This document shows positions 24,876 to 36,000 of a stretch of 37,262 bases of DNA, piece after piece. The notes below the pieces were generated by a model. It searched no databases, had not been told where the DNA came from, and saw nothing but the letters and a program-made list of their open reading frames with translations. Every line of letters begins with the position of its first letter. Position 1 is the stretch's first letter. The position numbers and the translations under genes were made by a program. The stretch comes from an uncultured Verrucomicrobiota bacterium (GTDB lineage: Bacteria; Verrucomicrobiota; Verrucomicrobiia; Limisphaerales; UBA1319), in NCBI GenBank assembly GCA_903845125.1, contig CAIMWS010000429.1:1-37262 (forward strand), written 5' to 3'.

Positions 24876-26642
24876 ATGAAAATAAAAACCATCCAACGCG
24901 CATGGCGCAGTTCCCTGCTTTGCCTGGCCGGGGCGGTTCTGCTGGTCTGCCCGGCGGCTGCCCAGGTGCCCGGCCTGATCAGTTATCAGGGGCGGCTGGC
25001 GGTTGGCGGCACTAATTTCACTGGCGTTGGCCAGTTCAAATTCGCTTTGGTGAGCGGGAACGGAGCAACGGTTTACTGGCTCAGTTCCCCGGACACGAAC
25101 GCCGACAATCAACCCGATTCCAGCGTCAGCCTGGCGGTGAATGCCGGACTGTTCTCGGTTTACCTGGGCGACACCAACCTGCCGGGCATGGCGCCCTTGC
25201 CCGCCTGGGTGTTCACGAATCCCGCGGTTTGCCTGCGGATCTGGGCCAACGATGGCGTGCACGGTGGGCAGCGCCTGGCGCCGGACCAGCCCATCGGGGC
25301 CGCCGGCTATGCATTGATGGCCGCAGCGGTCGCCGACGGGGCCATCACCCCCGCCAAATTGTCCGCCTCGGCGGCGGCGCAGTTGACCGCCTCCCTGAGT
25401 TCCCAGGTTGCCGCCTTGACTGCCCAGGTGCAGGCCCTTTCCGCGCAAGTCAGCTCGCTCACCAACCAGGGTGGCGGAACACCGGTAGCAGGGATTACCC
25501 TTTCCTCCACCGACCCGGCCGATGCCGGCTTCCTTGCCCAAGGATACCAGATGATGGCCACCCTCCCGTCTCCCGGTTGGAGCACCAGCCTGGCGGACGG
25601 GGAGCCCTCAGCCAGGTCCCGGCACAGCGGATTGTGGACCGGGTCCAGTTTCCTGGTTTGGGGCGGGATACTGGGTGATGGCGGTGAAACTGCTTCCGGG
25701 GGTGTTTATCGTCCGGATGCAGACGCCTGGCAGGCGGTTTCCACCCTCAACGCGCCGGCCCCGCGCGGCCTGCACACCGCTTTGTGGAGCGGACAGGAAA
25801 TGCTGGTTTGGGGCGGTTACGGTGGCGGCGCTTTCCTCAAGACGGGCGGGCGCTACAAGCCCGCTCTCCAGGCTTGGTCCGCCATGAATACCAGCGGAGC
25901 GCCGGAGGGCAGGGCGGATCACGTGGCGGTCTGGGCCGGCAGTCGCCTGGTGATTTGGGGGGGGCGCAACCTGAACGGGTTGCTGGGCGACGGCGGTATT
26001 TATGATCCGGTGGCGGACCAATGGAGCGCCTTGAACCTGGCCAATCCGCCCGCTGCCCGCAAAGGCGCCGGCGCGGCATGGACTGGCAGCGGCGTGCTGA
26101 TTTGGGGCGGCGTGAATGAGTCGGGCGCCCTGGCTTCCGGGGCTTTGCTGGCTTTTGGGGCCAACGGATTGCCGGCCAATTGGCGCGCCGTCACCCAGGT
26201 CAAGGTTCCCGCCGGCCGCAGTGGTCATTCCGCGGTGTGGACTGGCAGCAAACTGCTGGTTTGGGGGGGCAAAAGCGGGTCCACTCTGTTGGGGGATGGG
26301 GCTGCCTACGATCCGGTCTCGGATGGTTGGTCAGCTATTTCAGCCGCCAACGCCCCGGCGCCGCGGGCCGACCACGCTGCCGTCTGGACGGGCCGGGAAA
26401 TGCTGGTCTTTGGCGGTGAGATTTCCTCGGGGACCGCTGGCGACGGCGCCGCTTATGATCCGGCGGCGGATCGCTGGCGGCCGTTGAGCGGCCTTGGAGG
26501 TCCCCAGCCGCGCCGCAGTTCCGCGGCCGCGTGGTCGGGCAGCGAGTTGTTGTTGTTTGGCGGCCTGGCGAATGACCAGCCGCTGGCGGGATTGCAGCGC
26601 TTGAATCCCCAGCCTGATTGGTATCTGTTCCGCAAACCATGA
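24876..26642 (+). CDS. Exported protein with SYQG-type N-terminal domain and seven kelch repeats
   Basis: This 588-residue protein has a signal peptide (about residues 1-29, ending PAAAQ). Residues about 30-165 form the 'SYQG' domain (PGLISYQGRLAVGG, then NAGLFSVYLGD and LAPDQPIGAAGYALMAAAV), also found in the S74 protein downstream. A short coiled coil follows (about 169-198, LTASLSSQVAALTAQVQALS). From about 245 to 562 come seven kelch-type repeats, each with the core [AG]-x-W-[TSA]-G-x-x-[ML]-[LV]-[VI]-W-G-G, for example HSAVWTGSKLLVWGGKSG and HAAVWTGREMLVFGGEIS. They predict a seven-bladed propeller for binding a protein or glycan. It is the first gene after the strong promoter and overlaps the next gene by four bases. 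Confidence 0.85.
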   Translation: MKIKTIQRAWRSSLLCLAGAVLLVCPAAAQVPGLISYQGRLAVGGTNFTGVGQFKFALVSGNGATVYWLSSPDTNADNQPDSSVSLAVNAGLFSVYLGDTNLPGMAPLPAWVFTNPAVCLRIWANDGVHGGQRLAPDQPIGAAGYALMAAAVADGAITPAKLSASAAAQLTASLSSQVAALTAQVQALSAQVSSLTNQGGGTPVAGITLSSTDPADAGFLAQGYQMMATLPSPGWSTSLADGEPSARSRHSGLWTGSSFLVWGGILGDGGETASGGVYRPDADAWQAVSTLNAPAPRGLHTALWSGQEMLVWGGYGGGAFLKTGGRYKPALQAWSAMNTSGAPEGRADHVAVWAGSRLVIWGGRNLNGLLGDGGIYDPVADQWSALNLANPPAARKGAGAAWTGSGVLIWGGVNESGALASGALLAFGANGLPANWRAVTQVKVPAGRSGHSAVWTGSKLLVWGGKSGSTLLGDGAAYDPVSDGWSAISAANAPAPRADHAAVWTGREMLVFGGEISSGTAGDGAAYDPAADRWRPLSGLGGPQPRRSSAAAWSGSELLLFGGLANDQPLAGLQRLNPQPDWYLFRKP

Positions 26643-28486
26643 AACCGAATGATTTGAAGCCGGCCGCGGCCATCCGCGGTGTGTTCCCAGCCCTGCGCCG
26701 GGTGCGGGTTTGGGGCCGTTTACTCGTGGGTGCCCTGCTGGCCTTGGGCGGAGGGGCAGCCCAAGCCCAGTGGCTCACTCAAACCAATGTGGTCAAGCCC
26801 GGCTGGTCCGCCATTTACTTGCACGTGGACGCCTCGCACACCGATCTGGACTCCCTGGTCGGGGCCGATCCGAATAACCCCATTTCCGAAGTCTGGCTGT
26901 GGATGCCCACGCCGGCGACCATGCAATTTGTGACCAGCCCGCAGAACCCGGTGGCGCCGAGCAGCCAATGGGCCACTTGGAAGCGGTTAGGCCTGGGGGG
27001 AGGGGATAATTCGCTGGCGGCGCTGGTGCCCAATGCCGCTTACCTCATTCATTCCACCGCCCCTACTAATTACACTTGGCGGGTGCAGGGCAGGCCGGTG
27101 CCGCCCAATTATAGCTGGGCCAGTTCGGGGTTGAACTTCATCGATTTCCCGACGCCCGCGGCCAATCCGCCCAAATTCGACGCTTTCCTGTCGCTGGCCC
27201 CTGGACTGCAGAGCTCGGTGGAAATCTACCAATACCAGGGTGGTGACCTGGGAACCGCCAACCCGAGCCAGATGTTCACTTTCCATACCACAGCGGTCGT
27301 CCGCGGGCAGGCTTGCTGGATCCGAGGCCCCCAGCACAACGATTATTACGGCCCCTTCGCTCTCGTCATGCAAGCCACGCGGGGCGCCGATTTTGGGGAT
27401 GGTTTGAGCCAGCATGCCATCTATTTGCGCAATACCACGGCCTCCAATGTGACGGTGTCGGTGCGCCTTTTGCCTTCGGAGGCGCCGCCCGCCGGCCAAA
27501 CCCCGATCGTGGGCTCCCCTCCGCTCCTGGTGCGGGGCAACTTGAATTCCACCAACTTGACCTATGGGTATGCCAACCTCATTCCTGGCGGGGTTCAAAC
27601 CTGGAAGCTGGCTCCGCAGGGGCAGCCTGGCTCGGATCTTACCGTGGTCATCGGCCTGAACCGTTACCAGATGGCAGGGGGCCCCGGCTCACTTTACGCG
27701 GGCATCCTACGCTTCAGCGACGGCTTTGGTTTATCCGAGATCGATGTGCCGGTTTCCGGGCGCACGGCCTCCACGGCTGGCTTGTGGGTGGGCCAGGCCA
27801 GCGTGACGCAGGTGGGCAATTACTTGAAAACCTACCAGCTGGATGGAAATCAAGCTCCGGTGGTGGACCAAAATGGCGCTTACATTGTCACCAGCGTGAA
27901 CACCAACCTCGGCTCCGTTTCAGCTCCCTATCCGTTGCGGCTTATCGTTCATAACGATGGCACCAACGCGGTACTGTTGCAGCGCGTTTACTATGGGCTA
28001 AGCCGGTATTCCAATTACGTTCTGGCCACCCAGGAATCGCTGCTGGATCCGGCGCACCTGGATTCGGCGCGGCGCCTCAGCGCCACCCATCTACCGTGGA
28101 CCAAAGCCAATCAGGCCTATGGCCTCACGGGCAAGCTGGCCCAGGGCGGCACTCTCACCGCCACCGCCGATACTCCCTATGACGATCAGGTTTCCAATCC
28201 GTTCCTGCATACCTACCATCCGGATCACGATAACCTGAACCCTACCTTTTCCACCCAACTGGCCCCCGGCTACGAATCCTACGGGTTGAGCCGTAAATTC
28301 AAGCTTTCCATCAATCCTCCCGGCAGTGATTTTGCCGCGCTGACCGGTGCCGGCCAATCGCTTTCCGGGGTCTATGAGGAAACCATCACTTTGTCGGGCT
28401 TGGCGGGAGCGCCCCGCAATTTTACCGTCAACGGCCTCTTTTCCCTGAAGCGCCTCAGCACCATCCCAACTTTGTCCTCCAAGTAA
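26639..28486 (+). CDS. Exported protein of unknown function (about 615 residues)
   Basis: I do not recognise a named domain. ATG 26639 overlaps the kelch stop (ATGA) and gives a clean signal peptide: a basic region (RRVRVWGR), hydrophobic LLVGALLALGGG, then AAQAQ as cleavage site. The mature protein is rich in Asn, Thr, Gly, Pro and Tyr, with predicted beta strands throughout and almost no Lys, typical of secreted envelope proteins. Notable segments are VVKPGWSAIYLHVDAS at the start, LIPGGVQTWKLAPQ in the middle, and TYHPDHDNLNPTFSTQLAPG with SYGLSRKFKLSINPP near the end. No anchor, PEP-CTERM or Por tail is seen at the C terminus. Position between the kelch and S74 genes suggests a shared role. 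Confidence 0.8.
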   Translation: MKPNDLKPAAAIRGVFPALRRVRVWGRLLVGALLALGGGAAQAQWLTQTNVVKPGWSAIYLHVDASHTDLDSLVGADPNNPISEVWLWMPTPATMQFVTSPQNPVAPSSQWATWKRLGLGGGDNSLAALVPNAAYLIHSTAPTNYTWRVQGRPVPPNYSWASSGLNFIDFPTPAANPPKFDAFLSLAPGLQSSVEIYQYQGGDLGTANPSQMFTFHTTAVVRGQACWIRGPQHNDYYGPFALVMQATRGADFGDGLSQHAIYLRNTTASNVTVSVRLLPSEAPPAGQTPIVGSPPLLVRGNLNSTNLTYGYANLIPGGVQTWKLAPQGQPGSDLTVVIGLNRYQMAGGPGSLYAGILRFSDGFGLSEIDVPVSGRTASTAGLWVGQASVTQVGNYLKTYQLDGNQAPVVDQNGAYIVTSVNTNLGSVSAPYPLRLIVHNDGTNAVLLQRVYYGLSRYSNYVLATQESLLDPAHLDSARRLSATHLPWTKANQAYGLTGKLAQGGTLTATADTPYDDQVSNPFLHTYHPDHDNLNPTFSTQLAPGYESYGLSRKFKLSINPPGSDFAALTGAGQSLSGVYEETITLSGLAGAPRNFTVNGLFSLKRLSTIPTLSSK

Positions 28487-30004
28487 ATGAACTCAATTTT
28501 AAACCAGCTCAAATCCCCAAACCAATCAGTGACTATGAATACCCCATCATGCCCGGCCGTTGTGCGGCGGTTTTTTTCCATGCTTGTGCTCGCGCTGGCA
28601 CTGGCGCCCGGATCCACCCCTGCCCAGACCACCGCCTATCCGCCAGGCCAGCTGAGCTACCAAGGGTTCCTGGTGGATGCCAACGGCGGCGCCCTGGCCA
28701 CGAACGCCCCACGCAATTATGATGTCATCTTCAGCCTCTATGATGCCCCGGTGGCGGGCAACCTGCTCTGGCGGGAACTGCAGACGGTCACCGTGGACCG
28801 CGGCTACTTTAGCGTGATGCTGGGCCAGGGGAGTTCCGTGGTGGCCAATCTTTTCACCAATAACCTCACCGGATTTTTCGCCGCCCCGAATGCGTCGGAC
28901 CGCTATATCGGCACCACGGTCCGCGGTTTGATTGGCGGTGGGGATGTCGAGATCCAGCCCCGCTTGCGCCTGTTGTCCTCCCCTTACAGCTTCCTGGCGG
29001 CCAACGCCAGCGCCATGGTGGATGGCGCGGGCAAGCAGGTGGTGAAAATCGCCGGTGGCAACATCACCCTCTCCAACCCCATCATTGCCCCTGCGTTTTC
29101 GGGCAACGGCGCCAGCCTCACCGGCCTCAACCCCGCCAACCTTTCCGGCAAAATCTCCGACAGCCAGCTTTCCAGCAACGTGCCGCTGCTGGATGCGAAT
29201 AATAACTTCCTCTCGCTGGGGGTCGGGATGCAGGCCTCCTGGCCGCTGGATGTGGTTGCCAGCCAGGCAGTCGGCCGTTTTAGCAGCATGAACAGCGGTT
29301 CCGGATCGGTCATTGAACTGAAGAACACCCGCCTGGTTCAGGCCGGCCAATCCCATAATCTGGGGGCTATCAATTTCACAACCGGCAATAACGCTTCCGA
29401 TACCACCTACCGGGGGCAGATTGTGTATGTGGACAACTACGATGGCTCGGGCCGCCTGAGTTTTTCCACCGCCGGCGCTCCTTCCGCCATGTCCGTTAAT
29501 TCGTCGGGCAATGTATCCATTGGCACCACCTTGGGCGGATACCGGTTGACCGTGCAGGGCACGACTTCATTGGTGGGGGATTCGCGGGTGACCGGAGTCT
29601 TGAGCGTATTTGGTTCGATTACGGCCACGGGCACCATCACCCCCAATTCCGACCGCAACCAGAAAACGGACTTTGCCGAGGTGAACTCCGAAGCGGTATT
29701 GGAGGCCGTCGGCAAAATGCCGATCCAGCAGTGGCGGTTCAAGAATGAAAAGGAGACCGTGAAGCACATGGGGCCCATGGCCCAGGATTTTCAGGCGGCC
29801 TTCGGTCTGGGCGAGATCCCCACCGCCATCGCCACGGTGGACGCCGATGGCGTGGCGCTGGCCGCCATTCAAGGCCTCAAGCACCGGACTGAGGAGCAGG
29901 CCGCCGAGCTCAAGGCCCGGGAGGCCGAACTCCAGGATTTGAAACGGACGGTGGCGGAACTCAAACAGGCGTTGGAACGGCTGGCTCCGGCTGGTGGCCG
30001 TTAA
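28487..30004 (+). CDS. Fibre-like exported protein with self-cleaving Peptidase_S74 chaperone domain
   Basis: This 505-residue protein has, in order: a signal sequence (from Met17, at 28535, MNTPSCPAVVRRFFSMLVLA ending GSTPAQ); the SYQG domain at about residues 54-170 (GQLSYQGFLVDANGG, then RYIGTTV and LRLLSSPYSFLAANAS); a beta-rich stalk; and a C-terminal Peptidase_S74 domain from residue 388. The stalk resembles phage tail-spike stalks. The S74 domain carries SDRNQK, where S388 and K393 have the Ser-Asp-x-x-x-Lys spacing of the autoproteolytic dyad, then KHMGPMAQDF and VDADGVALAAIQGLKHR. A coiled coil (RTEEQAAELKAREAELQDLK and onward) ends the protein. In characterised endosialidases this domain trimerises the fibre and then cuts itself off. 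ATG 28487 directly follows the previous stop; 28535 is the alternative start. Confidence 0.88.
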   Translation: MNSILNQLKSPNQSVTMNTPSCPAVVRRFFSMLVLALALAPGSTPAQTTAYPPGQLSYQGFLVDANGGALATNAPRNYDVIFSLYDAPVAGNLLWRELQTVTVDRGYFSVMLGQGSSVVANLFTNNLTGFFAAPNASDRYIGTTVRGLIGGGDVEIQPRLRLLSSPYSFLAANASAMVDGAGKQVVKIAGGNITLSNPIIAPAFSGNGASLTGLNPANLSGKISDSQLSSNVPLLDANNNFLSLGVGMQASWPLDVVASQAVGRFSSMNSGSGSVIELKNTRLVQAGQSHNLGAINFTTGNNASDTTYRGQIVYVDNYDGSGRLSFSTAGAPSAMSVNSSGNVSIGTTLGGYRLTVQGTTSLVGDSRVTGVLSVFGSITATGTITPNSDRNQKTDFAEVNSEAVLEAVGKMPIQQWRFKNEKETVKHMGPMAQDFQAAFGLGEIPTAIATVDADGVALAAIQGLKHRTEEQAAELKAREAELQDLKRTVAELKQALERLAPAGGR

Positions 30005-30018
30005 CCGCCGTTCTCCGG

Positions 30019-30033
30019 CCAGGCGTTGCCTGG
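30019..30033 (+). other. Small perfect hairpin between the S74 and giant genes
   Basis: CCAGGC (30019-30024) and GCCTGG (30028-30033) form a perfect six-base stem with a three-base loop, 15 bases after the S74 stop and 38 before the next ATG. No T run follows, so it is more likely a processing, stability or attenuation element than a terminator. Confidence 0.4.
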
Positions 30034-30071
30034 GCAAACCTCCACGAAGCATTATTACGGCCTGATTTTGT

Positions 30072-33000
30072 ATGCGTATCTTAACACTCCACAGCCGATG
30101 GTTGGGCGTGGCGAAGATGGTTGCGGTGGGATTTGGTTGCCTGGGCCTGGGGCGCCCGGCGCTGGCCCAAACGCCGCCCTTGGAAATCCGGCAGACCGGG
30201 CAGTTGGTCAACCGCGATTTCAAGCTGGGCATCAATTGGGAGTCCTATTCCGGCGTACCGCTATCCTCCCTTTCCAACAACCCCGTCGGCTCCGATGGCC
30301 GGGCACCTACACTGGCCCAGCAGATTGCCAGCGGGTTGACCACCGCTCCCCCGACTACCAACCAGTTCAAAAGCTTCCTTTCGTTTGGCGCGGTGCCAGT
30401 GCAGGGGGGAAAAAGGGTAAGTTCGAACCTTTCCTTCGCCGCCAACGCGGATTTTCTGGATTGGCCGCGCGGCAAATCGAACCAAACCGTGGTGGTGGTA
30501 TTGCGTTCCGCCCAGGTGGGGGCGCCCTATTTTGGCCAGCAAATCTCTTATCTGTTCGGCTCCGTGATCCCCGTGCCGGCCACCGCTGAAAACGGCCTCT
30601 CCCTGACGAATACCGTCCCCGAGGATTACTGGCTGCCCGAGCCGTTCACCACCAATGGCCACACCAATGACCCTTATTATTGGAGCCCCAATGCCCGCGC
30701 CGTGTTCGCCAATCAGGCCGGCCGCGTGGACATCACCTGGAGGAAGGCCTCCCCGCTGCTGACCCAGCCGGCCGACTACAACGCGAACCCCGGCGATTAC
30801 TCTTATGAATCGGGGGTGTGGTACCGCCTTTACACCGCCCACTACCTGGTTTCGGGCAGCCCCGTCAAGCCGCCCCAGAAAATTTTCTGGACGGAAGGCG
30901 CCTTCCGGCATTTGGGCAAAGCGGTGGATGTTCCCCAGGCCCGCGTCAGCACGGTGAACGTCGCTTATAACAACAACTTCCCAAGGCGCACCGCCCGGGA
31001 ATACGTGGAGCCCGGCCAGGTGCCGATGGTGGATACCAACCGGCTGGAGGAGACCCGCACCTTGTGGTTCGATTCCACCGCCAACCAAATCCTCGCCTAT
31101 AATGTCGAAGGGCGCGCCTTCCTGGAACTGCTGGGTGAACTGAATCCGGACGGCGTCACACGCCGCTTCCTGGGCTTTGAAATTGTGGATGTGTTCAAAC
31201 AAGCCACGCCCACCGACGCCACCATCGAATTGGGTGAAAAGGTCACCGCCTACCAGGATGGGCGCGATGATTCCGCGCTCTACCCATCCCCCATCCTGCA
31301 GCTTTCGGGGCAATCCTTTTACTACGAGCAGCGCAACGCTGGCAACGGGCGGTTGACGCTCTATGCCGCCCGCGAGACTTCCAATCCGAATGACTTCCAG
31401 GCGTTTTGGCTGCAGGAGGGGGTGGCCGGCTTGCGCTGGCCGCTGCTGTTCATGCGTTACCAGCAGGTCTGGCCGTCCAATCCCGCCAAATACAGCCATT
31501 ATTTGCGCCCGCTGGTGGCAACCGAAGCGGAGGCCCAGCAAACCGCCGTGCCGCTGCCCACCCAAAACGCGCCTTTCATCCAATACCAGGATCCGCTCGA
31601 CCAACCCCGCGGCAAGCTGACCCATTCTTTCGCCTACTACAGCTTCCTGGTGCCCGCCTGCCCCGCCCATCGCGCCCTGCTCCGTTACACTTCGGGCGAC
31701 CAGGTCGCCTTTGAGCGCGTCTTCTCCTGGCTGGACAGCGGCATCCGCAACAACCAGGTGCTGGCCGGGTCGGTCGCCACAAACCTGGCCGCCTGGAAAC
31801 CAGGGAACCTCACTTTGGATTTCACGGGGATCGTTACGAGTTCCCCGCGGTTGGTGACCCAGGCCGTCAATGTCGGCGACCGCGTTTTGCCGCCGGTGGA
31901 TGAGACTTGGAATGGGGGCGATTATTGGGCGGGATATATTCTCCAAACCAACGGGACCGCCTTCAATCCCGGGGCCTACGTCAATCCGTTTGTGTCCGGA
32001 TTTGACCAGGCCAACCAGGGGGCCATCATCCCGGTGAACGCCATCCCGGGCAAAAACCTGCTGGAGGTGTGGTGGTACCGCATCAACAAGGCGGATGGTT
32101 CGCTCGGATTCCTGCCGGTTTATTGGCCGTCGGTGATGGGCCGCTACACCATCCAATGGCCGGCCAAACCCAGGGAGATCATACTGGCTTCCAACGCCGG
32201 CTCCGGCGCCTTGGAAAGCCTTCAGGCGGTGGGCAATATTTACTGCCAAAACGATCCCACCCGGCCCGGCTATAATCCCAACGAAGAGCACGCGCTCATG
32301 CTCGGCGGGCAAGCCTACGCGCTCCGCGACGACCTCAATATCCTGACCTCCACCAATAATGAGTATAGCTCCGCGCCTTTTGTCCTGATTGATTACAAGG
32401 AGGCCGATGGCCGGCCCGCCATGGTTCCCTTCAATGTCCGGCGCGAAAAGCCGGAGGAGGGCATTCTCTTCGATTATATCGTGGAGGCGGGCATCATGCT
32501 GCAAGCTCCCATGCCGCTGCCTTTGATAGAGTTCCCCGTGGAGGGAAGCGGCGCTGGCGCCACCAACTATAATTCCGAGCCGGGTGCGTATTCGGGCGAC
32601 CTGCCCGGCGGTTGGGACAACAACTTTGCCAGCGGCACCTATTCCAATTATTCACGGTTCACTTACCAGGACCGCAAAAATAATTTCTGGGTTTACCGGG
32701 GGCTGCACTCCGGCCTGCCGCCCTTGCAGGCGGGCTATTATAACGCGGCCAATAACACTTTTGGCCCCCTGCCACCCGCGGTTGCGGTGGTGAATCAGCC
32801 ATTCTCCTATTACGTGCACACTTCGCGCCGCACGATCTCGCTCACCATGAACAGCCCCGCTCCTTTGCCGGATGGCTTGAGCTTCCAGAACGATACCCGG
32901 GGCCTTTGCATCGCTGGAACCCCCTTGGTGGCAGGCTCCAATTACCTGGCCCTGATCATCCAGGACACGGGCGACAACACGTTGGTCACCAATTACCTCG

Positions 33001-36000
33001 CCTTGAACATCGTCGATTCCGGCAACCTGGCGACCCAGGGACCGCTGACGATCACCAGCACCAATCAATATTCGGCGGCCATGGTGACCTTCACCAACCG
33101 CCCTCCGCAGCTGGCCCAGGCGCCGGTTCCCACGAATTGCTTCACCATGCAGTTCTATTACAAAAACCGGGATGGATTTGCCTGGCCCGGTGTGAAAAGC
33201 CCGCCGGGCGTGGGGGCCATCGTGCCCTATTTGCGCCCCAGGAACGCCGCTGGAACCTACCTGGGTGATCCGGCCGCCAAAACCACTGAAAGCCTGAATA
33301 TCGTTTACCGGCCGGTTTGGCCCGCCATGGCGCCCACCTTGTTCGCGGGCGAGACGCTCACCTTGCCGAAACGCGGCCTGGCCGCGGTCCGGGGCCAATC
33401 CAGCGCCCAGGTGATATACCAGCAGTCGATCGCCCGGAACATGGCCCAGCAAGCCTCCTCTGCGGTCCTGTTCGATCCCACCCGCGACAAGCTCTCGGAC
33501 CTGGCTGGCGCCGGCCTGGAGAAAGTCCCCGCCAGTGTGCGCACCGACTCCTATCAAGGGCGGCTTTATTTCCCCGCCCTGCCGCCGCACCTGGCCCGCC
33601 GGCTGTATGTGGATCCAAACCGCGGGCCCCGCGGCAGCCTGGTGTTCAAGGGCCAGTTCATGGATGAGCCAGTGGGGGAGAAATACCTGCTGTTGAACGT
33701 CCTGGCCGGTCTGGATCTGCAGGCCGCCAAAGGCCTGTGCCCCAAGACGGACGCAGTCAATAAATCCAAGTGGGATGCGGCGGTCGATCAGCTGGCCTCG
33801 AAAGTGGAAACCTTTTTCGAGAATCCGGCGGTTCCCGGGCAATACATACCCAATCCGCAGTTGACTTTTTCCGCCGGGGTGAGCGATCTGGTGGAGGTGG
33901 CGGATTCGGAAACCGCGGTTGATTCCTATGCGTTGAGCGCCGCCGGGCCTGGCACGGGCTATATCACCTATATTGTAGGCAACGGCCGGGCCTTCACCCC
34001 TCCCGGGGAGCCGGTTTCCGTTTACGTGGCCTTGGTGTTGCCGCCCTTGTATGCCGGCCAGGTGAAGGTCATCCCTTCGGACAACCCTCTGAACGAGTTC
34101 GTCACCTTCCAGCACACCAGCGATTTGGCCGGGGACGCGAAGGATTATCAATACGACTGGCGCATTGCGCCGCCGGTGGACGGGTTTCCGCCCGTCCCGC
34201 CGTATACTTCATGGACGGTGCTGACCAACGGCTTGGGGGTGTATTGCTACACCCTGGGTGGATCCGGCATCCAGGCCTTGAGCGATAATTACATCGTCGT
34301 GCGCTACCGCGCCGTCAACCCCGCGGCCCATCCTGGAAACACCAACTGGTCCAGTTGGACCACTCCGCAGCTGGCCGAGGGTTGGATCAAGCGGGTCCTG
34401 GCGGGGATCAATCCATTCAACCAGCGCACCACCGATCTTTTCAACAATCAGGCCAACACCACCGCCAGCATTATCAGTCTGGCGGGCCACCGCTGGGAAG
34501 GGGATATCGCTCTGAACCTCGACACCATCAACAACTACGGTCTGATCGAGATTTATGAGACGGTCCTCAACCGCGGGAGAAATCTGAGCATCAACGCCGG
34601 CATCAACTACGGCCCGGCCAACGATGCGCTGCTCCTGGCCTCGGGATATTTGAACGACCTGTATATGATGCTCGGTAATGAAGCGTGGGCGGACGCGGCC
34701 AACCCCACCATCGGCGCCGGCACCAAGGACAATAATTACGGGTCGGTGGCCACCGCCCTGTTCGCCTTCCGCGGCCAGGTGGCAACCTTGTTGGAAGAGG
34801 AGCTGGCTTTGCTGCGCGGCCGGGATGACTTCCTGCAGCCGGGGGTGGTGCTGCCGCCGGTGTATAACCGCCTCTTCTGGAACTATACCCGGGGCATCAA
34901 CGCTGGGGAAGTGATCTACGCGTTGAACTATAATATCACCGACCAGACTCACGACGGGGTGGTCAATGGTGCCGATGCCGCCACCATGTATCCCCAGGGC
35001 CACGGCGATGCCTACGGGCATTACTTGTCTGCGATCAAGAATTACTATTCGCTGCTGATGAACCCCAAATTCGATTGGGTGCCCCGCATCGAAGCGGTCA
35101 CCGTGCTGGGCGCGGTGGTTTCGGTGGACTACCTCGATGAGCGAAAGTTCGCCGCCGCCGCCGGCGCGCTCGCCCGCACGGGACGCCAGATTCTCGATCT
35201 GGCCTGGCGCCAGGCTTACCAGCCCGCCGGCCACGGGTGGGATTCGCTGGCGGACGAGCGCGAAAACCCGCTGCGGCCCTACAGCGCCTCCGGGGTGACC
35301 AACAAGGTCACACGTTATTGGGGCGTGGACCATTGGGCCAGCCGGGTGGGGCAGGGGTCCTACGTTAATTGGGTGGTGGGCAACGCCATACTCCCCGCGG
35401 ATGATGTCAATCCCGCCCATGAGGGCATTCAGAAAGTGGACCGCACGACGGTGCCGGAACTCAAGGAACTGACCTCCTTGGGCACCCAGATCCAGACCGA
35501 TATGGATAATGCCGAAGGCGGCTTGACGCCGCTGGGCCTGCCGCAGGACAGCATCCCCTTCGACATCAATCCCTACCAGGTCACCGGCCCCAATCCCACC
35601 ACCCACTTCGAGCAGGTTTACCAGCGGGCAGTGGCCGCCTTGAACAACGCCGTGGTCACTTTTGACGATGCCAAAAATGTCACGCAGGTCCTGCGCTCCA
35701 CCCAGGATTCGGTGAGCGATTTCCAAAGCGCCGTGGACAAACAGGAGCAAGCCTACAACGACGCGCTGATCGATCTGTATGGCACGCCTTATCCGGATGA
35801 TACCGGCCCCGGCAAAACCTACGTGACGGATTACTCCGGGCCGGATCTCATCCATTACATGTATGTGGAAACGCCCGAGCAGACCTTCGGGGGCGCGCTG
35901 CCCGATCCGAAAGCCACCCAGACCTTCAAGATCGATGTCACCCGGTTCCCCGCCGACTGGCAAAAAGTGCTTTACCAGAACCTGGGATTCATCACCAGTG

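Noticed and set aside
28487..30004. S74 protein as evidence of a prophage
   Set aside because: There is no integrase, terminase, capsid or lysis gene nearby, and the protein has a signal peptide, which phage tail fibres lack.
30026..30055. TTGCCT-N18-CATTAT as a promoter for the giant gene
   Set aside because: Both boxes match only four of six positions and the spacing is 18; one of them overlaps the small hairpin. Read-through from the strong promoter upstream is the simpler explanation.
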